This document shows, in pieces, positions 29,656 through 37,149 of a stretch of DNA of 64,000 nucleotides; positions within the stretch are counted from its first letter, which is position 1; each line of letters starts with the position of its first letter. The notes beneath the pieces were generated by a model. The model did not search any database. It was not told the DNA's origin and worked only from the letters and a program-made list of their open reading frames with translations. The translations under genes and the position numbers were made by a program. The DNA comes from Psychrobacter sp. P2G3 (GTDB lineage: Bacteria; Pseudomonadota; Gammaproteobacteria; Pseudomonadales; Moraxellaceae), in assembly GCF_001593285.1 (NCBI RefSeq), contig NZ_CP012529.1, positions 1,116,001-1,180,000 of the forward strand, in the 5' to 3' direction.

Positions 29656-30624
29656 ATGAAATTCAATCAACCACTAAGTGGCAATGATATGCCAAGATTT
29701 GGCGGCTTTGCTTCTATGATGCGCCTGCCGACTCAAGCTGATGCTGAAGGGCTGGATGTGGCTTTTGTTGGAGTGCCTTTAGACATTGGCGCATCAAACC
29801 GCAGCGGTGCAAGATTAGGTCCTAGACAAATTCGTGATGAATCACGCATGATTCGCCCTTATAATGTTGCCACTCGCGCTGCTCCTTTTGAATCTTTACA
29901 AGTCGCTGATATTGGTGATGTACCTATCAATACCTTTAACTTGCTAAAAAGCGTCGATATTATCGAAAAGTTCTATACAGAAAAAGTGGTGAATCATGGC
30001 GCTATTCCATTAACCTTGGGCGGCGATCATACGATTGCACTGCCTATTTTACGTGCGCTTGCCAAAAAACATGGCCCTGTCGGTATGGTGCATATCGATG
30101 CTCATGCTGATATCAATGATGATATGTTTGGCGAAAAAATTGCTCATGGTACACCGTTCCGCCGTGCTGTTGAGGAAAACTTAATCGATGGCAACCGTGT
30201 GGTACAGATTGGCTTGCGCGGTACTGGCTATAGTGCCGAAGAGTTCGACTGGTCAACCCAACAAGGCTTTCGTGTTGTGCCTGCTGAAGAATGCTGGTAT
30301 AAGTCGCTGACGCCATTGATGGCAGAGGTGCGTGAAAAGTTAGGTGACGGTCCTGTTTATTTGAGTTTCGATATTGATGGTATTGATCCAGCATTTGCGC
30401 CTGGTACGGGCACTGCTGAAATTGGGGGCTTGACGTCAACTCAAGGTATCGAGATTATTCGTGGTATGCGTGGCCTTGACGTGGTTGGTGGGGATTTAGT
30501 AGAAGTGTCACCGCCATATGACCCGTTTGGTAACACCTCTGTGCTAGCAGCGAACTTGTTATTCGAAATGTTATGTATCTTGCCAGGCGTACGTTATGAC
30601 GACAAAGTCAAAGCAGTCTACTAA
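29656..30624 (+). CDS. gbuA: Guanidinobutyrase (ureohydrolase family; agmatinase-like)
   Basis: This is a binuclear-manganese ureohydrolase that probably splits 4-guanidinobutyrate into GABA and urea. Metal-binding motifs are present: GGDHT, HIDAHAD (from about residue 146) and SFDIDGIDP. The opening QPLSGNDMPRFGG and the segments DIGDVPINTFNLL, EECWYKSL and PAFAPGTGTAEIGG match what I know of Pseudomonas GbuA better than SpeB agmatinase. This substrate assignment is from memory, and agmatine or guanidinopropionate remain possible. An AGGA ribosome site precedes ATG 29656. An AruI-like decarboxylase gene lies downstream. Confidence 0.85.
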   Translation: MKFNQPLSGNDMPRFGGFASMMRLPTQADAEGLDVAFVGVPLDIGASNRSGARLGPRQIRDESRMIRPYNVATRAAPFESLQVADIGDVPINTFNLLKSVDIIEKFYTEKVVNHGAIPLTLGGDHTIALPILRALAKKHGPVGMVHIDAHADINDDMFGEKIAHGTPFRRAVEENLIDGNRVVQIGLRGTGYSAEEFDWSTQQGFRVVPAEECWYKSLTPLMAEVREKLGDGPVYLSFDIDGIDPAFAPGTGTAEIGGLTSTQGIEIIRGMRGLDVVGGDLVEVSPPYDPFGNTSVLAANLLFEMLCILPGVRYDDKVKAVY

Positions 30625-30647
30625 TCGCAACTCAAGATATAGATAAT

Positions 30648-30680
30648 AAATCACCCTTTATGAGAATAAAGGGGATTTTT
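30648..30680 (+). terminator. Hairpin between gbuA and the ThDP decarboxylase gene
   Basis: AATCACCCTTTAT and ATAAAGGGGATT pair with one mismatch, followed by five T. It could partially separate gbuA from the downstream genes or set their relative expression. Confidence 0.65.
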
Positions 30681-30738
30681 GCTATGCCGCTGAACGAATT
30701 ATTTAACTGCTATTGAACTTTTTTAGGATGATCTACTC

Positions 30739-32472
30739 ATGACGCAATCAACGCAAGCGCCTTCTTCATTGCCAATCACTTCGCCTCTGACCTGCGGTGA
30801 GCTACTGGTGCAATGGCTAGAGTATTATGGAGTTGAGACCGTATTTGGTATTCCAGGTGTACACACGGTAGAGTTATATCGTGGTCTGCCTAATACTAAT
30901 ATTCGCCACGTGACACCGCGTCACGAGCAAGGTGCAGGTTTTATGGCCGACGGCTATTACCGTGCCTCTGGTAAAGTCGGGGTGTGCTTTATTATTACCG
31001 GCCCTGGTATGACCAACATCATGACTGCTATGGCGCAAGCGTTAGCAGATTCTATACCGATGCTAGTGATATCTAGTGTCAATAAAGTTAAAGATACGGG
31101 TAGCGGTGAAGGGCACTTGCATGAATTGCACGACCAACAAGGCATGGTTAGCAAGGTTGCGCTCATGAGTAAAACTATCTGGCAACCTGAGTCATTACCT
31201 AAGGTCATCGCTGAAGCTTTTGCGTTATTTAATGGGGCGCGTCCAGGACCGGTCCATATCCAGCTGCCTATCGATGTGATTACCGCAGATGCTAGTCATG
31301 TCGCTAAGCCATCTGATTTAACACCTTATTTAAATGGCTCTGCAAAAAGCCAAGCTGATTCTCAAGGTTTAACACGACCACAAGTCATGAGACCGCTGCC
31401 TAATCCTGCACAATTGGATTTGATTGTTGAGCAGTTAAAAAGTGCAAAAAATCCAGTTGTATTGTACGGTGGCGGCTGCGTTGATGTTGATCATGAGGCG
31501 CAAAAATTGGCAGAGCTTATCGATGCACCGACATTTTTGACCATTAATGCCAAAGGTTTATTGCCACCTGGTCATCCTTTGAGTTTGGGTAGCAATCAGT
31601 CATTAGACGCCGGTCGCGCCGTTATTAGCGAGGCGGACTTGGTATTGGCGATTGGTACTGAGCTTGGTGAGACCGATTACGATGTGTTCTTTAATGGCGA
31701 GTTCCAAATAAACGGCACACTCATTCGTATTGACTGCGATGCCCAGCAGTTGCAGCGTCCTTTTAGAGCGGATATCGCCGTATTATCTGATGCGCAAATG
31801 GCTATTAGCGGTCTTTGTACGCGTTTAGAAAGTCATCAGCTTAATCATCAAGCAGCGTCACGAGTAGCTGAGGCAAAGCAGGCGTTAATAGAAGCTATGA
31901 CGCCAGACTTTGCTGGACAAAATGCACTGCTTCAACTAATTAGAGATGAAGTAAAAGACGTCATCTTCGTTGGTGATTCGACCCAACCGGTCTATAGTGG
32001 CAATCTTGGCTTTGAGGCGCTGGCGACCCGTAAGTGGTTTAACTCATCGACTGGATTTGGCACTTTAGGTTATGGTTTGCCTGCCGCAATTGGCGCAATG
32101 ATTGGCTCGAAGCTGCCGGTTGTGAGTCTAATCGGTGATGGGGGTATTCAGTTTACCATTGCAGAACTTATCTGCGCGGCCGAGCTTGAGCTACCATTGA
32201 TTGTCTTACTATGGAACAACCAAGGTTACGGTGAGATTCGCCGCTATATGGAAGAAGGCGGTTTGCCATTGATTGGGGTGAATATTAAGACACCTAACTT
32301 TGAGCCGCTAGCAGCAGGGTTTGGTGCTGGTTATCGTAGAATTACAGACAAACAGCAACTGCTAGACGCATTGCAAGAAGACATCAAAGGTAAACAACCT
32401 GTCATTTATGAGATTGATGAGGCTGATGATTTTCTTTTTGAAATGGGTAAGACCTTCACCTGCTTTAGTTAA
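30739..32472 (+). CDS. aruI: ThDP-dependent 2-keto-acid decarboxylase, AruI-like (5-guanidino-2-oxopentanoate decarboxylase)
   Basis: This is a three-domain acetolactate-synthase-type ThDP enzyme. The N-terminal VETVFGIPGVHTVELYRGL and the catalytic Glu in RHEQGAGFMADGY (about residue 64) are present. The C-terminal ThDP-Mg motif runs from GDGGIQFT at about residue 465 to WNNQGYGEI. The VHTVELYRGLP text is, from memory, characteristic of Pseudomonas AruI, which converts 2-ketoarginine to 4-guanidinobutyraldehyde in the arginine transaminase pathway. Adjacency to guanidinobutyrase supports this. Other 2-keto-acid substrates cannot be excluded. An AGGA ribosome site precedes the start. Confidence 0.82.
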   Translation: MTQSTQAPSSLPITSPLTCGELLVQWLEYYGVETVFGIPGVHTVELYRGLPNTNIRHVTPRHEQGAGFMADGYYRASGKVGVCFIITGPGMTNIMTAMAQALADSIPMLVISSVNKVKDTGSGEGHLHELHDQQGMVSKVALMSKTIWQPESLPKVIAEAFALFNGARPGPVHIQLPIDVITADASHVAKPSDLTPYLNGSAKSQADSQGLTRPQVMRPLPNPAQLDLIVEQLKSAKNPVVLYGGGCVDVDHEAQKLAELIDAPTFLTINAKGLLPPGHPLSLGSNQSLDAGRAVISEADLVLAIGTELGETDYDVFFNGEFQINGTLIRIDCDAQQLQRPFRADIAVLSDAQMAISGLCTRLESHQLNHQAASRVAEAKQALIEAMTPDFAGQNALLQLIRDEVKDVIFVGDSTQPVYSGNLGFEALATRKWFNSSTGFGTLGYGLPAAIGAMIGSKLPVVSLIGDGGIQFTIAELICAAELELPLIVLLWNNQGYGEIRRYMEEGGLPLIGVNIKTPNFEPLAAGFGAGYRRITDKQQLLDALQEDIKGKQPVIYEIDEADDFLFEMGKTFTCFS

Positions 32473-32522
32473 TGAGCTGATGCTAGTTATGCAAAAGTCT
32501 GGTCGCTCAAGGAAGAACGTCT

Positions 32523-34292
32523 ATGGTGTTAAATTCTAATCGCTCGTCTAGTAAGTTGTCTGAGCTGTTAGATGGCTTATTAGCTGATTTGACGGCTGTT
32601 ATTGGGGCGACTAATGTACTGACCAAGCCCAGCCAGCAGCAAGCCTATGTGTACGGAGCGATTAAGTCTGTTGCTTCTACTACAGTAGCAGTAGTGACAC
32701 CAGATTCTTTAATCGCACTATGGCGTGTCATCAACCTTTGCGCGGCGGCAGATGTCATTATTATTGCTCAAGCTGCCAATACCGGACTGACTGGAGGATC
32801 AACGCCATACGGTGAGTATGATCGGCCTGTGGTAGTGATTTCGATGCAGTCGCTCAGTGGTATTTATCTACTCAATGATGCGACGGAGGTTATTGCCTTA
32901 CCAGCTGCGACCCTGCAACAACTGGAGTCTAATCTTGCACCGTTAGGGCGTGAACCACATTCAGTATTAGGCTCTAGCTGTGTTGGTGCTTCGGTCATCG
33001 GCGGTATTTGTAATAGTTCTGGTGGGATGTTGGTGCAGCGTGGCCCTGCTTATACTGAGATGGCACTGTTTGCCAGACGCAATGCCTTAGGTGAGTTTGA
33101 GTTAATCAATCACTTAGGAGTTGATTTAGGCACGCATCCAGAAGAGATGCTTAATAATTTACAAGCTGGCACGTTCGATAAAGATTTGGCTAGGCCTAAT
33201 AAAGCATGCGCAAACCATCAGTATCAAACCAAAGTACGCGATTGCGAGGCTAAGACGCCAGCTAGATTCAATAATGATCCTAATGGATTATATGAAGCGT
33301 CAGGTTCAGCAGGTAAAGTAATTGTATTTGCTGTAAGAGTAGCGACTTATCCTAAACCTAAGCAAGAGCAAGCGTTTTATATCTCGACCGATGATGCTGA
33401 TACCTTGACCACGCTGAGACAGCATTGGCTTAAAAGTGAATTACATCTGCCTATTTTGGCAGAATATATGCATAAAGATTACAATGACATCACGCTACGC
33501 TACGGCCGTGATACTTGTTTGAGTATGCGCAAGCTGCCTGCTAGTAAGATAGGAGCGTTGTATCGACTACAAGCAAAGATTGGTTATTATCTGGATAAAT
33601 GGAGATTACCAAAAACTTTGCCAGATCGCGTGCTACAGATAGCATCTACCTTTATGCCAGCATCATTACCGAAAGTTTTAGCCGAGCAAGCAGTATCATA
33701 CCGTTATCATTTAGTTATAAAAGTAGCGAATGTTTGTGCAAGTGACAGTCATATCGCATCTGCTCAAGAATTTTTGCAGTCTCATATGCAGCAGCATCAA
33801 GGTGTACTACATACATGCACAGAAGAAGAAGCACAGGCATTATTAGTATTTCGCAGTGCGGCAACGGCTGCTATGTTTCGTTATCACAATCTAAATCATA
33901 GTGAATTTGGCGAGCTAGTATCTACAGATATCGCCTTGCCAAGGAACGCTGTAGATTGGGATGAATCGCTACCTCTTAACTTGCAAAGACAAGTAAGCAA
34001 AACCTTTTATTTGGGACATTTTTTTTGTTATGTCATGCATCAAGACTACTTACTAAATCCTACTATTGACTCAAAAACGTTCAAGGATGAATTGTTGGCA
34101 TTTTATGACCAGCGTCATATTGAATATCCCGCTGAACACAATGTGGGTCATGTTTATACCGCTAAGTCTGAATTACATTCGTTTTATAAAAAACTAGACC
34201 CGACTAATTCGCTAAATCCGGGAATTGGTCAGACAGCGAAATGGAAAAATTGGCGATTGTCGCCCATCATGGAGGAATTAAATGACGGTTAA
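32523..34292 (+). CDS. FAD-linked D-lactate dehydrogenase-like protein (Dld type)
   Basis: This is a membrane-associated flavoprotein resembling quinone-dependent D-lactate dehydrogenase. The PCMH-type FAD domain is visible: AQAANTGLTGGSTPYG at about residues 80-95, and LGSSCVGASVIGGICNSSGG at about 155-175. The middle DNDIT-like YNDITLRYGRD and the C-terminal cap with YPAEHNVGHVY and FYKKLDPTNSLNPGIGQT follow. Length 589 fits Dld. GGAAGA lies before the start. The 3' end overlaps the next gene by 11 bases, so the two are translationally coupled. Its role among guanidino-acid genes is unclear; it may oxidise a D-2-hydroxy acid such as hydroxy-arginine analogues to the keto acid. Confidence 0.85.
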   Translation: MVLNSNRSSSKLSELLDGLLADLTAVIGATNVLTKPSQQQAYVYGAIKSVASTTVAVVTPDSLIALWRVINLCAAADVIIIAQAANTGLTGGSTPYGEYDRPVVVISMQSLSGIYLLNDATEVIALPAATLQQLESNLAPLGREPHSVLGSSCVGASVIGGICNSSGGMLVQRGPAYTEMALFARRNALGEFELINHLGVDLGTHPEEMLNNLQAGTFDKDLARPNKACANHQYQTKVRDCEAKTPARFNNDPNGLYEASGSAGKVIVFAVRVATYPKPKQEQAFYISTDDADTLTTLRQHWLKSELHLPILAEYMHKDYNDITLRYGRDTCLSMRKLPASKIGALYRLQAKIGYYLDKWRLPKTLPDRVLQIASTFMPASLPKVLAEQAVSYRYHLVIKVANVCASDSHIASAQEFLQSHMQQHQGVLHTCTEEEAQALLVFRSAATAAMFRYHNLNHSEFGELVSTDIALPRNAVDWDESLPLNLQRQVSKTFYLGHFFCYVMHQDYLLNPTIDSKTFKDELLAFYDQRHIEYPAEHNVGHVYTAKSELHSFYKKLDPTNSLNPGIGQTAKWKNWRLSPIMEELNDG

Positions 34293-35688
34293 TATAAATA
34301 AGTCGCAGCAGCCTGTTCTAGGCAATAATGCTGTCGATCCAAAAACGCCGCAAGGAGAGCAATGGCGCGCGTCATTGTGGAAATTTTTATTATTTTCAGC
34401 GCTTGGTATTGCGCTATTTATCATTCCATTTCAATGGGATGGTAAAGTTACCATTTTACTTGGCGTATTAACCGATGCTTTGCAAGCTATTTTAGGTGGT
34501 TACGTCGCTTATATTACACTGGCGATAGTTACGACCTCTTTTATCGGGGCACTGGCAGTAAAAGTGTTGCGACCTGACTTGCATGCAGACTCTTTATTAA
34601 GAAAACTATTCGATGTCGATTGGTTTTGGCTCGCTGCACGTTTTTTAGGCGCCTTGTTCATTTGGATGATTTTTTTACAGATTGGCCCTGAGTTTATTAT
34701 CAACCGTAATACTGGCGGTGTTATTTTTGAAGATCTTATCCCAATTCTGATTCCTTTGTTTTTCTTTGCCATCTTGTCCTTACCATTTTTGACTGATTTT
34801 GGCTTGATGGAGTTTTTGGGAACGTTAGCCAGTAAAGTATTTATCAAACTATTTAAACTCCCAGGACGCTCGGCAGTAGATGCCATGTCCTCTTGGTTTG
34901 GTGCAGCTTCCATTGGCCTACTAGTCACCATGCAAGAGTACGATAAAAGTTATTATAGCCAGCGTGAAGCGGCGATTATTGCTACGACCTTTTCGGTAAC
35001 TTCAATTGCTTTTACTTACGTCGTTGCCAAGACTATTGGCGTAGACAACAATTTTGTTTTCTTTTATCTGACCATCGCTCTGACGGGTTTTATAGCTGCT
35101 ATTATTATGCCGCGTATACCACCGTTGTCATTGAAGCCTGATACTTACCATTCTGGCAAATGTATGTTAGATGAAGAAATTCCTGCTCAATATAGTATGC
35201 CGCAGTGGGCGTTGAATCGTGCTGTGACTCGCGCGCATTCTATGCCAAGCTTGGGTAGCGTGTTTAAGCATAGCGTCAAGAATTTATTTGATATTTATCT
35301 TGGACTCATTCCGGTTATTTTCGCTATCGGTACCATTGGTCTTGGCTTAGCAGAGTACACGCCTGTGTTTAAATGGTTGTCTGCACCGTTAGTGCCAGTC
35401 CTTGAATTGTTACAGATTCCAGAGGCTGCCGAAGCTGCACCAGCGATGATCATGGGCTTTGCTGATATGTATCTACCAGCGTTGGTCGGTAAGAGTATTG
35501 AAAGTGAGATGACGCGCTTTATCGTCGGTGCTGCATCTATTACCCAGATTATTTATATGTCTGAAGTTGGTGCACTAATTTTGAAGTCAAATATTAAGCT
35601 CAACGTTTTAGAGCTGTTTATGATATTCATCATTCGCACACTTATTAGCTTAGTGGTTATCACGTCAGTAGCACATTTGCTGTATTAG
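34282..35688 (+). CDS. YjiH-family nucleoside-recognition (gate-domain) membrane protein
   Basis: This polytopic membrane protein has about 10-11 hydrophobic segments, for example SLWKFLLFSALGIALFIIPF, LIPILIPLFFFAILSLPFL and NLFDIYLGLIPVIFAIGTIGLGL. Gate-domain-like text is seen in ESEMTRFIVGAASITQIIYMSEVG. YjiH proteins are poorly characterised putative transporters often found beside amino-acid or amine catabolic genes. Here it closes the gbuA-aruI-dld unit and may carry the substrate, but that is inference. The start overlaps the upstream stop by 11 bases, and a terminator follows. Confidence 0.82.
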   Translation: MTVNINKSQQPVLGNNAVDPKTPQGEQWRASLWKFLLFSALGIALFIIPFQWDGKVTILLGVLTDALQAILGGYVAYITLAIVTTSFIGALAVKVLRPDLHADSLLRKLFDVDWFWLAARFLGALFIWMIFLQIGPEFIINRNTGGVIFEDLIPILIPLFFFAILSLPFLTDFGLMEFLGTLASKVFIKLFKLPGRSAVDAMSSWFGAASIGLLVTMQEYDKSYYSQREAAIIATTFSVTSIAFTYVVAKTIGVDNNFVFFYLTIALTGFIAAIIMPRIPPLSLKPDTYHSGKCMLDEEIPAQYSMPQWALNRAVTRAHSMPSLGSVFKHSVKNLFDIYLGLIPVIFAIGTIGLGLAEYTPVFKWLSAPLVPVLELLQIPEAAEAAPAMIMGFADMYLPALVGKSIESEMTRFIVGAASITQIIYMSEVGALILKSNIKLNVLELFMIFIIRTLISLVVITSVAHLLY

Positions 35689-35709
35689 CAGTCTACTTAT
35701 AGCATCAAT

Positions 35710-35745
35710 AAAGCCGATTTGATTTAAAGTCAGGTCGGCTTTTTG
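35710..35745 (+). terminator. Terminator after the yjiH-like gene
   Basis: AAAGCCGA and TCGGCTTT form the stem, and a T run follows. It lies 22 bases after the stop. Confidence 0.85.
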
Positions 35746-35770
35746 TTTTCTGCTCTTTGTTAAGCCCTCA

Positions 35771-35914
35771 TATAATCGGTCCTGAAAAAATAAGTGCAAA
35801 CACTATAACGCGCTACTGGGATAAATCTTTCTTGCTTGCTGTGCCTACGCAGACAGAGGCTGCGCAAAATTTACCCCAGTAGCGCTGTATTTATTTTCTA
35901 GTAGATCGACTATA
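35771..35914. repeat. MITE-like palindromic repeat, family A, copy 1
   Basis: A 144-bp element. The outer imperfect inverted repeats begin TATAATCGGTC and end GATCGACTATA. The inner arms GCGCTACTGGGATAAAT (35810-35826) and ATTTACCCCAGTAGCGC (35869-35885) pair with one mismatch. A core contains CTTGCTTGCTGTGC. The same layout recurs at 48968-49114, and its left half at 55865-55924. No coding capacity. It lies between two convergent transcription units. Confidence 0.75.
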
Positions 35915-35938
35915 CAAAAGTACTATTAAGAAACATTA

Positions 35939-36985
35939 CTAAATCGCCAACCGCGAAAACTTATCTTGATATTCTTTCGGTGTCAGCTCGGTGGCGCGCT
36001 TAAACAAACGTGTGAATGACGAGATATCCTCGTAGCCGACTTGCTCGGCCAGCGATTTTATCGTCACATCTCCTGATTCTAATAGACGCTTTGCTTGTTC
36101 AATTCTAACCGCTTGAATATACTCAATCGGACGCATCGCGACGCAGGATTGAAAACGTCTATTTAAAGTGCGTGGAGTGATATTGACCATGGCAGCCAAA
36201 CGGCTGATTTGGATAGGTTGCTTAAAGTTTTCCTCGATAAACTCTTGTACTTGCTTAACCAGCTGGTCTGAATGCGGCTTATGCAAAGTCACATTGGTAT
36301 AGCTATTTTGATTACCCCGTTTACTATCAATAATCTGGGTTTTCGCCACTTGGGTAGAAATCTCGCGCCCACAAAATCGCTCTATCAATAATAATCCCAA
36401 GTCATAAAACGCGCTACCGCCCGCTGCACAAAATATATCGCCCGATTGGTGTGCTAAATCACTTTCCGACTGGTTTTTTGATTGAATCTTTGATTGAGTG
36501 ACAAACTGGTTCTCTTGCAAATCAACCAGTGGAAAATCTGCCTTAAACTTACTGGCATAGCCCCAATGGGTTGTCGCTACTTTGCCATCGAGCAAGCCCG
36601 CCTTTGCTAAAAAGAAAGCCCCGCTACAGTTGCTGGCAATATCTGCTTTGGTATTTGCCAGTCGCTGCAAATGCGGAATTAACTCACTGTTTTGACTCAA
36701 TACTTTATCGATTGAATCACCAATCGTTGGAATCAATAGCAGGTCGCACTCAGTTACGTCTTGAATATCGCAATGCGCTTGCATGATTAAGCGATTGCTA
36801 CATCTGATATCCGCACCACCTAGGCTTGCAATCTGCACATTAAACTTTGGCTCTACCACCTCGTCCAAAAAACGTTGCCAACTGACCCCAGTAAACGAAA
36901 ACAAATCTAGCGCCCCAGCTAGCACGCTGCCGAGCACACCATCGAAACCAACAATGATGACTTTAAAAGGTTTGGAGTAGGGCAA
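35939..36985 (-). CDS. GlxA-type AraC-family transcriptional regulator (DJ-1/PfpI domain plus HTH)
   Basis: The N-terminal 200 residues are a DJ-1/PfpI-like amidotransferase fold (LLLIPTIGDS, IASNCSGAFFLAKAGLLDGKVATTHW). The C-terminal 100 are an AraC-type double helix-turn-helix (VQEFIEENFKQPIQISRLA, GYEDISSFTRLFKRATELTPKEYQ). The start is TTG 36985, supported by AGGAAG seven bases upstream on the minus strand. It is divergent from the acyl-CoA dehydrogenase gene, which it probably activates. The Cys in SNCSGAFF stands where the PfpI nucleophile would be, although such regulators are not usually enzymes. Confidence 0.9.
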   Translation of the reverse strand: MPYSKPFKVIIVGFDGVLGSVLAGALDLFSFTGVSWQRFLDEVVEPKFNVQIASLGGADIRCSNRLIMQAHCDIQDVTECDLLLIPTIGDSIDKVLSQNSELIPHLQRLANTKADIASNCSGAFFLAKAGLLDGKVATTHWGYASKFKADFPLVDLQENQFVTQSKIQSKNQSESDLAHQSGDIFCAAGGSAFYDLGLLLIERFCGREISTQVAKTQIIDSKRGNQNSYTNVTLHKPHSDQLVKQVQEFIEENFKQPIQISRLAAMVNITPRTLNRRFQSCVAMRPIEYIQAVRIEQAKRLLESGDVTIKSLAEQVGYEDISSFTRLFKRATELTPKEYQDKFSRLAI

Positions 36986-37046
36986 AATTCAGCTTCCTTT
37001 TAAATGTATGCGTAATTTGAAATTCCTTAACCATAGATTAATAAAA

Positions 37047-37083
37047 TGTCCTATTTGACCATAATTATGTCATAAATGACAAT
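37047..37083 (+). promoter_or_regulatory. Tandem operator-like sites overlapping a probable promoter
   Basis: Two TGTC-N6-GAC(C/A) sites lie at 37047-37060 and 37068-37081, spaced 21 bases, or two helical turns. The second is a perfect TGTCAT-AA-ATGACA palindrome. A sigma70-like promoter TTGACC (37055-37060), 17 bases, GACAAT (37078-37083) overlaps them, pointing at the acyl-CoA dehydrogenase gene. The divergent AraC/GlxA protein is the obvious candidate binder. Confidence 0.5.
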
Positions 37084-37149
37084 ACGGCAAGACGTTAAAT
37101 TAGATTAATATCAATTGATAACCAAATTTAATGAGTTAACGAGACTACT

